A program made the translations under genes and the position numbers. Under the pieces are notes generated by a model. That model was not told the DNA's origin. It saw nothing but the letters and a program-made list of their open reading frames with translations, and searched no databases. From assembly GCA_041441455.1 (NCBI GenBank), contig JASDTB010000070.1, forward strand, positions 1 to 12,340: 12,340 nucleotides of DNA, written 5' to 3'. This document shows positions 1 to 7,045 of the stretch, one piece after another. Source of the DNA: JAFIHK01 sp041441455 (GTDB lineage Bacteria > Bacteroidota > Bacteroidia > Bacteroidales > UBA932). The stretch's first letter is position 1, and each line of letters begins with the position of its first letter.

Positions 1-54
1 TAGAGCACGACACTCTTAATGTTGGGGTCGTGGGTTCGATCCCCACCGGGACCA
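1..54 (+). tRNA. tRNA-Lys (anticodon CTT), 3' part only
   Basis: The 5' acceptor strand and most of the D arm lie before the window. What remains folds as a tRNA: the 3' D-stem strand GAGC (3-6), an anticodon stem 8-12 with 20-24 (five pairs, one G-T), and the loop CTCTTAA (13-19) with anticodon CTT at 15-17, which reads the lysine codon AAG. Next come a five-base variable loop (25-29), a T stem GTGGG/CCCAC (30-34 with 42-46) around the canonical loop TTCGATC, then the acceptor strand CGGGACC (47-53) and discriminator A54. The following bases are CTT, so the CCA end is not encoded and must be added by the nucleotidyltransferase. The missing 5' strand should begin GGTCCCG. Confidence 0.93.
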
Positions 55-60
55 CTTCTT

Positions 61-101
61 AAAGCGCAAACAAGTTATTTATTAGCTGTTTGCGCTTTTT
101 T
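61..101 (+). terminator. Intrinsic terminator after the tRNA
   Basis: A perfect 12-base-pair stem, AAAGCGCAAACA (61-72) with TGTTTGCGCTTT (87-98), closes a 14-base loop and runs directly into a T tract (96-101). It starts seven bases after the mature tRNA end, so it should end the tRNA transcript and insulate the alcohol dehydrogenase gene. Confidence 0.9.
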
Positions 102-110
102 GCAAACATA

Positions 111-141
111 TTGCAATATTTATTGTTTTAGAGTAATTTCA
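111..141 (+). promoter_or_regulatory. Possible promoter of the alcohol dehydrogenase gene
   Basis: TTG (111-113) and TAATTTCA (134-141) are separated by exactly 20 bases, the usual spacing for the Bacteroidota sigma factor (TTTG / TAnnTTTG). The downstream box matches four of six fixed positions, so this is a weak candidate. It lies after the tRNA terminator and would give a leader of roughly 20 bases. Confidence 0.35.
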
Positions 142-166
142 AACACTAAAAAAAACAGTATATCAT

Positions 167-1312
167 ATGAATAATTTTGTTTTTTGTAATCCTACAAAAC
201 TAATTTTTGGTAAAGGGACTATTCCCGGAGTAGCCAACGAAATTCCCAAGAATAAAAAGATCATGATAACCTTCGGCAGCGGAAGCGTTAAGAACAATGG
301 TGTCTATCAACAAGTTATTGATGCCCTTAAAGATCATGACTACATAGAATTTTGGGGGATTGAACCAAATCCTACAGTTCAAACACTACGTAAAGCAATT
401 TCGATTGCAAAAGAGAGTGGCGTTGATTACCTTCTTGCTGTTGGAGGTGGATCTGTTATAGATGGTACTAAGCTCATTGCTTCTGCCATTAAATACGAAG
501 GAGACGCTTGGGATATTGTTAAAAAGGGGTATCCTACAAATGAAGTAATTCCTATGGGGACAGTATTGACTCTTCCTGCAACTGGATCAGAGATGAATAG
601 AGGAGCTGTTATATCAAATACAGAAAAGAATGAAAAGTTTGCTTTTTACTCGAACTATCCTGTGTTTTCTATTCTAGACCCTGAAACTACTTTTACTTTA
701 CCTCCATTCCAAGTTTCATGTGGAATAGCAGACACTTTTGTCCATGTAATGGAACAATATCTTACAACTACAAATCAATCTCCTCTAATGGACAGATGGG
801 CTGAGGGTATTTTAAAAACTATGATTGAGACTGCAGACAAAGTTAAAGAAGACTCTAAGAATTACGAAACGATGGCCACATTTATGCTTAGTGCTACTAT
901 GGCCTTAAATGGATTTATTTCAATGGGAGTCAGTCAAGATTGGGCAACTCACATGATCGGCCATGAGCTTACAGCATTAACAGGGATTACTCATGGTGCA
1001 TCTTTAGCAATAGTTCTGCCAGGGACTATGCATGTACGTAGAGATGAGAAGAGAGAGAAAATCCTACAATATGCAAAAAGAGTTTTCGACATAAATGAAA
1101 AGGATGAAAATCTGGCAATTGATCTTGCAATCAGTAAAACAGATCAGTTTTTCAGAACATTAGGCCTTAAGACCAAATTATCTGAAAACAATATAAATGA
1201 ATCTGTTATAAATATAATTATAGAAAGATTTAAAAATAGAGATGTGCATTTCGGAGAAAATAGACAAACTGATTATCTCGTAATAGAAAATATTCTAAAA
1301 TATTGCAAATAG
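167..1312 (+). CDS. Iron-containing alcohol dehydrogenase (YqhD/BdhA type)
   Basis: This is a cytoplasmic NAD(P)H-dependent group III alcohol dehydrogenase, of the family that interconverts aldehydes and primary alcohols such as butanol, isobutanol or propanediol. The N-terminal Rossmann-like half carries the cofactor loop GGGSVIDGTK (residues 93-102). The C-terminal helical half carries the metal ligands expected from YqhD: Asp189 and His193 (ADTFVH), His262 (ATHMIGHEL) and His276 (GITHGASL), with the family's 14-residue spacing between the last two. The length of 381 residues is normal and the gene is intact. The ATG at 167 fits the family start (NFxFxNPTKLIFG); no clear Shine-Dalgarno is seen. 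The gene appears to stand alone, after a tRNA terminator and before a separate promoter. It could support fermentative alcohol formation or aldehyde detoxification. The choice of NADPH over NADH and the true substrate cannot be read from the sequence. Confidence 0.93.
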   Translation: MNNFVFCNPTKLIFGKGTIPGVANEIPKNKKIMITFGSGSVKNNGVYQQVIDALKDHDYIEFWGIEPNPTVQTLRKAISIAKESGVDYLLAVGGGSVIDGTKLIASAIKYEGDAWDIVKKGYPTNEVIPMGTVLTLPATGSEMNRGAVISNTEKNEKFAFYSNYPVFSILDPETTFTLPPFQVSCGIADTFVHVMEQYLTTTNQSPLMDRWAEGILKTMIETADKVKEDSKNYETMATFMLSATMALNGFISMGVSQDWATHMIGHELTALTGITHGASLAIVLPGTMHVRRDEKREKILQYAKRVFDINEKDENLAIDLAISKTDQFFRTLGLKTKLSENNINESVINIIIERFKNRDVHFGENRQTDYLVIENILKYCK

Positions 1313-1353
1313 CATTTTCGGTGTTTTTGGACATTTTTAACACGATTTTGATA

Positions 1354-1384
1354 TTGACAGAGAATATTTGACACCATAACTTTG
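1354..1384 (+). promoter_or_regulatory. Bacteroidota-type promoter for the kinase-like gene
   Basis: TTG (1354-1356, in the context ATATTG) is followed after 20 bases by TAACTTTG (1377-1384), a full match to the TAnnTTTG box. The predicted transcription start is around 1389-1391, giving a very short leader before the ATG at 1407. The last base of the box is also the first base of the inverted repeat at 1384-1414. Confidence 0.7.
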
Positions 1385-1414
1385 TGCGCATAAATAGAGA
1401 CCATTTATGCGCAC
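1384..1414. repeat. Perfect inverted repeat over the start codon (operator or leader hairpin)
   Basis: GTGCGCATAAAT (1384-1395) and ATTTATGCGCAC (1403-1414) are exact reverse complements, 12 base pairs around the seven-base spacer AGAGACC. The right arm contains the ATG of the downstream kinase-like gene (1407-1409), and the left arm begins at the last base of the -7 box. As DNA it could be the operator of a dimeric repressor. As RNA, even a transcript starting near 1389 keeps a CATAAAT/ATTTATG stem that buries the start codon. No T tract follows, so it is not a terminator. Confidence 0.75.
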
Positions 1415-2174
1415 TAACTTTATAATTAATCCCCGTTATAAAGAGATTAAATCCTTTTTAAAAAATATTCCTGAAATTTTTGATAATCGAGGCGAAATCA
1501 TTCACCAAAACAGGAGAAATACGATAAAAGTTATTGAATATAACGGATTAAAATTCAATGTAAAAAAATTTGGCAAACCATTATTTGCGAATAGATTATC
1601 ATATACTTATGTTAGGGATTCTAAAGCCAAAAGGGCTTATGAATACTCATTTAGATTTAACTCTTCGGGCATACCAACACCAGAAGGAGTTGCTTACATT
1701 GAACAATTTGATGGTGGCTTAATCACGTATTCTTACTTTATATCTCTTCAATCAGAGCTAAAACATGTAATGAGTGAGTTATATGCAAAACCATTAAATG
1801 GAAATGAAAAGCTATTTAAACAATTTGCAATCTTTACAGCAAAAATGCATGATTCAGGTATTAACCATTTAGATTACTCACTCGGAAACATTTTGTTTGA
1901 TCTTGATGATAATGGAGATTTTAAATTCGAAGTTGTAGATATTAATAGAGTTGATTTTGAAAATGTATCACAAGAGTCTGGATGTAAAAGTTTTGTAAAA
2001 TTATGGCTTGAAGACGATATTTTCGAATACATGTCTGGATTTTATGCCCAGCAAAGAGAGATGAATTTTGAGAGAACTAAAAAAATGGTTCTATTCTTTC
2101 GTCATAAATTTGTAATTGAGACGAATCTTCACAAAGCTTTAAAAAATAATATAAAGAGATTCAAAAGAGCTTAA
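1407..2174 (+). CDS. Lipopolysaccharide kinase (Kdo/WaaP, InaA-like) family protein
   Basis: This 255-residue protein has the small protein-kinase-like fold of WaaP/InaA/KdkA, whose members phosphorylate sugars of the lipopolysaccharide core at the cytoplasmic face of the inner membrane. The N-lobe carries a probable ATP-binding lysine in FNVKKF (residues 50-55). The C-lobe has the catalytic loop HLDYSLGN (154-161; Asp156 and Asn161) and the metal-binding segment VVDINR (177-182; Asp178). The start ATG fits the family N-terminus (INPRY) but lies inside an inverted repeat and has no Shine-Dalgarno. It has its own promoter, and the next gene lies 64 bases downstream. Whether the target is Kdo, heptose or another glycolipid is unknown; InaA relatives in Bacteroidales are mostly uncharacterised, so the kinase call rests on motifs alone. 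Confidence 0.8.
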   Translation: MRTNFIINPRYKEIKSFLKNIPEIFDNRGEIIHQNRRNTIKVIEYNGLKFNVKKFGKPLFANRLSYTYVRDSKAKRAYEYSFRFNSSGIPTPEGVAYIEQFDGGLITYSYFISLQSELKHVMSELYAKPLNGNEKLFKQFAIFTAKMHDSGINHLDYSLGNILFDLDDNGDFKFEVVDINRVDFENVSQESGCKSFVKLWLEDDIFEYMSGFYAQQREMNFERTKKMVLFFRHKFVIETNLHKALKNNIKRFKRA

Positions 2175-2208
2175 TTGTAGATACAGTGAACAATTACTCT
2201 TAAATTTG
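2175..2208 (+). promoter_or_regulatory. Possible promoter for the small iron-sulfur protein gene
   Basis: TAAATTTG (2201-2208) is a perfect TAnnTTTG box about 30 bases before the ATG at 2239. The nearest TTG (2175-2177) is 23 bases upstream, longer than the usual 19-21, so the upstream box is poor. The gene may be transcribed from here, by read-through from the kinase-like gene, or both. Confidence 0.45.
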
Positions 2209-2238
2209 GTTAATATTGAAAACTAAACTAAATTTTTT

Positions 2239-2418
2239 ATGGCACAAGATGTATTGATTTGTAATTGTAATGAGATTTACAGAAACGAGATTATTAAAGC
2301 AATTGAAGAGAAAAAGTGCAAAACTGTAGAAGAAATTGGAGAGGCTACAGGAGCTGGAACAATTTGCGGTGGATGTATAGATGACATCCAAGAAGTTCTG
2401 GATGAATATTACAAATAA
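2239..2418 (+). CDS. BFD-like [2Fe-2S]-binding small protein
   Basis: A 59-residue protein starting MAQDVLICNCNEIY and ending at TAA 2416-2418. It has the four-cysteine pattern of the BFD-like [2Fe-2S] domain (bacterioferritin-associated ferredoxin, also found in NifU, nitrite reductase and NirB): Cys8 and Cys10 as CxC, then Cys43 and Cys46 as CGGC about 32 residues later. The intervening segment contains the helix region VEEIGEATGAG typical of the fold. It consists of the domain alone, which is common in Bacteroidota. Family members act in electron transfer or iron release; the partner here is not evident, as no bacterioferritin lies nearby. The start has no Shine-Dalgarno but is AT-rich upstream, as usual in this phylum. 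A bidirectional terminator follows at 24 bases. Confidence 0.9.
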   Translation: MAQDVLICNCNEIYRNEIIKAIEEKKCKTVEEIGEATGAGTICGGCIDDIQEVLDEYYK

Positions 2419-2441
2419 CTTAAAATCATAGTTATAAAAAT

Positions 2442-2468
2442 AGAGGTTGCCAAATTTTGGCAACCTCT
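2442..2468. terminator. Bidirectional intrinsic terminator between convergent genes
   Basis: AGAGGTTGCC (2442-2451) pairs perfectly with GGCAACCTCT (2459-2468) around AAATTTT, and the loop itself can extend the stem. On the forward strand TTCTAATTT follows. On the reverse strand the stem is followed by CTATTTTTAT, a better T tract. It should end transcripts of the iron-sulfur protein gene (forward) and of the peptidase gene (reverse, stop at 2478). Confidence 0.88.
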
Positions 2469-2477
2469 TCTAATTTA

Positions 2478-4898
2478 TTATTTCATCAAATGTTTTTTAA
2501 AGAACTCATTTTGTTCCCACAACAGATGTAAAATATTTTCTATAGCATAATACCCATGACTCTCTTTTGGAAGGATAACCATTCTTACAGGTGCTCCAAG
2601 ACCTTTTAAAGCCTGAAAATACCTCTCAGTTTGAAGCGTAAATGTACCAGGATTATTATCAACTTCGCCATGAACAAGTAATAGTGGTGTCTTCATCTTT
2701 TCTGCATTCATAAATGGAGACATAGCTGTATAAACCTCTTTTGCTTCCCAGTAGTTTCTCTGTTCATTTTGAAATCCAAATGGAGTCAATGTCCTATTGT
2801 AAGCACCACTACGGGCAATTCCGCAAGCAAACAACTTTGAATGTGTTAAAAGATTTGCAGTCATAAATGCTCCGTAAGAGTGTCCTCCAACTGCAACTCT
2901 CTTCCTATCTATATATCCAACCTTATCTAAAGCATCAATTGCAGCCTCTGCATTTGCAACTAATTGATCAATAAAAGTATCATTTGGCTCTCTATCTCCT
3001 TCTCCTACAATTGGAAATGAGGCATCATCTAATACAGCGTAACCAAGAGTAACCCAATAAATAAAAGAGCCATATGACGGGAATGTAAATTCATTTGGAT
3101 TCAAGGCAACTTGCCCAGCAGAGGCTTTGTCTTTAAATTCTTCTGGATAAGCCCAAATTAGTAATGGTAATTTTTTACCACTATTGACATCATAACCAGC
3201 TGGCAAATATAGAGTACCAGACAAATCCAAACCATCTTTACGTTTATATTTAAAAACTTCTTTATGAACACCATCGAGAGCTTTAAATGGATTTTGAAAA
3301 TCTGTAATCTTAACTAGGCTCTCCCCTTTTTGCCTCTTCCCTACAGTACGGATATAATAGTTTGGATATTCACTTTTGGACTCAATCCTTACAAGGCATT
3401 TGCCCTCTTTTGGATTTAAAATATCAGATATCGCCTCTTTTTTATCAGTATAGCTTGTCTGATATAATCTAACCTTTGAAAGTGTCTCCAAATTTAGCTT
3501 ATCGATAAATGGAAATTGCCCCTTTTCAGAGAATCCATCTCCAACTAATAGTATACTCTTATTTTCTAAGTAAAGAACCCTTCTGTTAAAGTTGTTTTTA
3601 ACCATCTTAGGGCGACCTGGATCTGAATACTTATCTTGAGAATTTCTCTCAATAATTACTTTCAACGGCTGCTCTGGTGAAGATGGATTAAATAGAGATG
3701 TTCTAACTGTACGAGTGTCGTACCACATTTCGTTTATCAAAGCAGTCTTGTCGTCGCCCCACATTATACTTGAAAATCTAAACTTTGTTTTTGCAACAGA
3801 CGCAGGTTTTGAATTATATGGAAAATCTAGTACAAAAACTTCGTCTCTAAAGTCTGCTTTTTTACTTTGATCACCTCCGTCTAAAGCCTCTACAAACCAA
3901 AGTGTTGAGGGTTTATCTGGACGCCATGAAAGAAAGCGTCTTCCTGTTCTAGTTGAAGAGAATCCTTTAGGCTGAGTTTCGTTCAACGGAACATTGTTCA
4001 CCTCCGCCACCAGCGCTCCATCTAATTTATAAATTTTACTTACAGATGGAAATCTATAGAAAGGGACAAAGTATGAGAATGGTTTTTTTAATGTTGATAC
4101 TAAAACATACTGTCCATCAGGAGAGATATTAGTCTCAATATACATGTCCTGAGACAAGAATTTTCTTAAAGTTCCATCTAATGAGACAAAAGATAGTTCT
4201 GATGTACTAAGTTTTTCAAAATTAAATTCTTCTTCTTCATTTTTAAGCAAATCCTGGAAAGTCCTGTTTTGGGCAGAGGTTCCAGTGCTTGTTGCAATTA
4301 TTGGAGACTCTACTACTCTTCTCCCTACTTTTAAATCAGCTGAAGAATTTACCCTCATTCTTACTAAAAGTGATTTTGAATCTGTCATCCAAGCAAAAGG
4401 AGCATCATGGACTGCATTAACTTTTGAATCTACAAGTTTAGTTGCACTTGCGGTTGCGATATCAACAATCCACAAATCAACTCCAATCGAGGTAACATTA
4501 ATAAATGCAAATTTTTGCTCATCGGGAGAGAGTGTGATACCAGCAATTTTAGCATTAGCTGGCATATTTTTAATTTTCAAAATATTACCACTTTTTACAT
4601 CCTTCAGTTCAATATCATTAAAAAATGTTTCATCTGACTGAACATAAGCTAGATGATTTATTCTAAGACCTCCTAGTTTAAGTTCAGGTAAATCCATATC
4701 TTCTAACCGTTCATATGTCTCTCTATAAGCAAAAAGCATACTTGAACCATCGGATGTTGGAATAACTGAAGGAGCTCTTTTATAATTAACAAGATCTAGA
4801 ATCTCTTTAGGAGGTTTCATAAACCCACCTTGGTTTTGAGCAAAACAATTAAAGGCCGTCAATATAATTGAGACCGCCACCAGGAATTTTTTTTTCAT
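2478..4898 (-). CDS. Exported S9 family prolyl oligopeptidase-like serine peptidase (S9D/glutamyl peptidase type)
   Basis: An 806-residue protein with a classic signal peptide (MKKK, a hydrophobic stretch, then a likely cut after CFA near residue 20), so it probably acts in the periplasm or outside. The middle of the protein (about 40-520) fits a beta-propeller that limits access to peptides. The C-terminal alpha/beta hydrolase domain holds the catalytic triad: Ser674 in GGHSYGA, Asp747 in HGEVDNN and His781 in ESHGYY. The GHSYGAFMTANLL form and the N-terminal PPELKLGGLRI-like segment (DLPELKLGGLRI) recall the S9D group that includes plant chloroplast glutamyl peptidase; this is from memory of the family. 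Full family length, no damage. It starts at the base directly after the stop codon of the upstream histidine kinase gene and lacks a Shine-Dalgarno, so translation is likely coupled. Likely role: breaking down peptides for nutrition; the exact cleavage preference is unknown. Confidence 0.9.
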   Translation of the reverse strand: MKKKFLVAVSIILTAFNCFAQNQGGFMKPPKEILDLVNYKRAPSVIPTSDGSSMLFAYRETYERLEDMDLPELKLGGLRINHLAYVQSDETFFNDIELKDVKSGNILKIKNMPANAKIAGITLSPDEQKFAFINVTSIGVDLWIVDIATASATKLVDSKVNAVHDAPFAWMTDSKSLLVRMRVNSSADLKVGRRVVESPIIATSTGTSAQNRTFQDLLKNEEEEFNFEKLSTSELSFVSLDGTLRKFLSQDMYIETNISPDGQYVLVSTLKKPFSYFVPFYRFPSVSKIYKLDGALVAEVNNVPLNETQPKGFSSTRTGRRFLSWRPDKPSTLWFVEALDGGDQSKKADFRDEVFVLDFPYNSKPASVAKTKFRFSSIMWGDDKTALINEMWYDTRTVRTSLFNPSSPEQPLKVIIERNSQDKYSDPGRPKMVKNNFNRRVLYLENKSILLVGDGFSEKGQFPFIDKLNLETLSKVRLYQTSYTDKKEAISDILNPKEGKCLVRIESKSEYPNYYIRTVGKRQKGESLVKITDFQNPFKALDGVHKEVFKYKRKDGLDLSGTLYLPAGYDVNSGKKLPLLIWAYPEEFKDKASAGQVALNPNEFTFPSYGSFIYWVTLGYAVLDDASFPIVGEGDREPNDTFIDQLVANAEAAIDALDKVGYIDRKRVAVGGHSYGAFMTANLLTHSKLFACGIARSGAYNRTLTPFGFQNEQRNYWEAKEVYTAMSPFMNAEKMKTPLLLVHGEVDNNPGTFTLQTERYFQALKGLGAPVRMVILPKESHGYYAIENILHLLWEQNEFFKKHLMK

Positions 4899-6479
4899 CT
4901 ATTTAAGGATTTTATTAATAGTTTCTATAAGTTTCTCCTTTATAATTGGCTTAGTGATATAGCCATCAAAACCTGCTTTACAGATCTTCCTCTCATCTTC
5001 TGGAAGTGCATAAGCTGTTTGAGCAATAACAGGTAGTTGCGGGGAAATTGTTCTTATTCTTTTAAGAGCCTCAAAACCATCCATGACTGGCATTTTTATA
5101 TCCATCAATACAAGGTTTATGTTTTTATATTTTGAGACTAACTCGATTGCCTCCTGACCATTACAAGCTCTAATTACCTGATTTTTAGACTTTGCCAACA
5201 AAGTAGAAATATACAAAAAGTTTGTATCATCGTCTTCTGCGACTAGCATTGTTTTGTATTCAGGTTCCTCTTCGGAGACTTCAATTTGTTGTTTATTATC
5301 AGCAAATAGATTATCTGCTGGCTTATATGAAATTGTAAACATAAAAACTGAGCCCTTTCCAAGTTCGGATTTGACATGAATCGTTCCTCCCAACATCTCC
5401 GTATATGCTTTGGAAATCGCAAGTCCTAGACCAGAACCGCCACGCTTTTGCTTAGTAGAATCAACCTGTTTATATCTTTCAAAAATGAGTTTATGATATT
5501 CTGGGTCAATACCCATACCAGTATCTTCTACAAAAAACTCAATACAATTATTCAGATTGTACCCAAATTTCACGCAGCCTTTGTCTGTAAACTTTATTGC
5601 ATTCGTAATCAGATTTGTCAAAACTTGCTTTAATTTTACAGCGTCAGACTCAATTATACCAGCCCTTTTCTTTGGGCTAACATAAATTAACTCAATCTGC
5701 TTCTCTTTAGGAACAATTACTTTAGCCTCTTCATAGATATTTTTAAGAAGTATATCTAAGTCAAATGCAGAATAATTTGGGTTGACCAGGTTTGTTTCAA
5801 TTTTTGAAATTTCAATTATATCATTGATAATTGACAATAAATGGCAACCGCTGTTAAATATTATATCAATGAAATAATTCCTCTGTTTTTCTGTCAGTTC
5901 TGGGTCTTTAATCATTTGAGCAAAGCCTAGAATCGTATTCATAGGAGTTCTTATTTCATGCGAAAGGTTAGCAAGAAAAGCCGATTTCAATTTATCAGAA
6001 TCCTCTGCTTTTGCTTTCTCTTCTTCTAACTCTTTTGCTTTAGAGATCATTGCCTCCTGTGATTGCTTGATCTCTGTGATATCCATAATATATCCAGCTA
6101 GGTATACTGTTCTGTTATTTTCATCATAAACAGCTTTACCATATTCAGTAACCCACCTGATAGCTCCAGATTTTGTCACAATCTGATACTCTTCTTTAAG
6201 AACTCCTCTAGTTAGTATTACCAAATCCCATTTTTTTCTGAGATACTCTTGGTAATCTTTTAAGATAATATCATTGAATGAAACAAACTTGTTGCCAATT
6301 AACTCTTCGGGAGAATACCCTGTAACCTCTTCGCATTGGCTACTGACATAAATCATAGACCAATTCCTGTCGTTTTGACAACGATACAGAAATCCTGGAA
6401 TACTGTTAATAAGTTCGTTGAGTGCACTATAGCCATCAACAGCACCAGTATTATTAATATCAATAAATCCTGGGTACAT
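4899..6479 (-). CDS. PAS domain hybrid histidine kinase with C-terminal receiver
   Basis: A 526-residue cytoplasmic sensor kinase with no signal peptide or membrane segment. A PAS fold (about 18-135, ending YLAGYIMDITEIKQ) leads through a coiled-coil linker (138-165) to the HisKA domain with phosphorylatable His174 in SHEIRTPMN. The HATPase domain has the N box (NLITNAIKF, 289-297), G1 box (DTGMGID, 319-325) and G2 box (GGSGLGLA, 347-354). The receiver domain (about 410-526) has the acidic residues Asp416/Asp417, phosphoacceptor Asp460 in LMDIKMP, Thr488 and Lys510 in TKP, so it looks active. No output domain and no response regulator gene is adjacent; phosphate could pass on through a separate Hpt protein. 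It shares a transcript with the peptidase gene and is divergent from the chemosensory operon across 80 bases. The PAS ligand is unknown. Confidence 0.93.
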   Translation of the reverse strand: MYPGFIDINNTGAVDGYSALNELINSIPGFLYRCQNDRNWSMIYVSSQCEEVTGYSPEELIGNKFVSFNDIILKDYQEYLRKKWDLVILTRGVLKEEYQIVTKSGAIRWVTEYGKAVYDENNRTVYLAGYIMDITEIKQSQEAMISKAKELEEEKAKAEDSDKLKSAFLANLSHEIRTPMNTILGFAQMIKDPELTEKQRNYFIDIIFNSGCHLLSIINDIIEISKIETNLVNPNYSAFDLDILLKNIYEEAKVIVPKEKQIELIYVSPKKRAGIIESDAVKLKQVLTNLITNAIKFTDKGCVKFGYNLNNCIEFFVEDTGMGIDPEYHKLIFERYKQVDSTKQKRGGSGLGLAISKAYTEMLGGTIHVKSELGKGSVFMFTISYKPADNLFADNKQQIEVSEEEPEYKTMLVAEDDDTNFLYISTLLAKSKNQVIRACNGQEAIELVSKYKNINLVLMDIKMPVMDGFEALKRIRTISPQLPVIAQTAYALPEDERKICKAGFDGYITKPIIKEKLIETINKILK

Positions 6480-6559
6480 AGTTTTAGTTTGGGGTTGTTA
6501 CAAAAATAGTAATAATATTTTTTATTTTGGCTATATTTACATCATAATAATAGGTATTT
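6480..6559. promoter_or_regulatory. Divergent promoter region between the hybrid kinase and the chemosensory operon
   Basis: These 80 very AT-rich bases must hold the starts of both transcription units. For the reverse strand, TATTTTTG (complement of 6501-6508) is a perfect TAnnTTTG box 21 bases before the kinase ATG, but no TTG lies at the right distance upstream. For the forward strand, TATATTTA (6532-6539) is a five-of-six match with no good upstream box. The placements are tentative; the role of the region as a divergent promoter is not. Confidence 0.5.
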
Positions 6560-7045
6560 ATGGATGTGATAAAAAGAAAATATTTTGTTTTTGTAATTCA
6601 TGAGAAATATTTTGCAATCGAGCTTGATAAAGTTGAGAGGGTATTTATGTCTCAAGAAATTACAAAGGTTGGAAAAGGTCCGGAATACTACGAGGGTATT
6701 ATAAACATTCATGGGTCTGTTTATCCTGTTCTTAATTTTCGAAAGCTTTGCGGGTTGCCAGAAAAAGATCTAGACTTGAATGATAAATTTATCTTATGTG
6801 ATACTGGCTTTCTCAGGTGTATCATCATTGCAGATGAATGCTTGGAAATTATATCGCTAGATGATTCTGAACTACTAAAATCAGCTGACTCTGCTAAAGC
6901 ATTTGAAATTGTAAATATAGTCTCGCTTAAAAACTATGTTGTACTGATTTACGACTTGCAAAAAATCATCGACCAAAAAGATATTCTCTCGATTACCCAG
7001 ATTGTAGAATCCATTCAAAAAGGTTCTGATGTCGCATCTAATTGA
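6560..7045 (+). CDS. CheW-like coupling protein (first, WspB-like position)
   Basis: A 161-residue protein made almost entirely of a CheW (SH3-like double barrel) domain, which bridges chemoreceptors and CheA in a signalling array under the inner membrane. Recognisable segments are FVIHEKYFAIELDKVERV (11-28), the core GIINIHGSVYPVLNFRK (46-62) followed by GLPEKDL, and a weaker second half ending NYVVLIYDLQKII (125-137). The core has His51 where classical CheW has arginine (INLRG); the 'INxHG...GLP' form is one I associate with CheWs of non-flagellar clusters. The second half is divergent. It is the first gene of the operon and its end overlaps the CheR gene by 17 bases. A weak TAGG is the only Shine-Dalgarno-like sequence before the ATG. 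Confidence 0.88.
   Translation: MDVIKRKYFVFVIHEKYFAIELDKVERVFMSQEITKVGKGPEYYEGIINIHGSVYPVLNFRKLCGLPEKDLDLNDKFILCDTGFLRCIIIADECLEIISLDDSELLKSADSAKAFEIVNIVSLKNYVVLIYDLQKIIDQKDILSITQIVESIQKGSDVASN

Noticed and set aside
55..166. Possible attachment site or integrated element next to the tRNA gene
   Set aside because: No repeat of the tRNA 3' end was noticed later in the window, and no integrase or mobile gene is present.
1318..1344. Possible terminator after the alcohol dehydrogenase (GTGTT...AACAC)
   Set aside because: Only a five-base-pair stem with a loop of about 13 bases and no T tract after it; too weak to call.
2200..2463. Reverse-strand ORF of 87 codons overlapping the small iron-sulfur protein gene
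   Set aside because: It lies opposite a gene with clear BFD cysteine ligands, runs through a terminator hairpin, and its translation is Phe/Asn/Ser-rich with no recognisable motif.
4285..4641. Forward ORF of 118 codons inside the S9 peptidase gene
   Set aside because: It is antisense to an intact, motif-bearing gene and shows no family features of its own.
4838..4898. Possible lipoprotein signal (cysteine at residue 18) in the S9 peptidase
   Set aside because: The residues before the cysteine (AFN) do not fit a lipobox; cleavage after CFA by signal peptidase I is a better fit.
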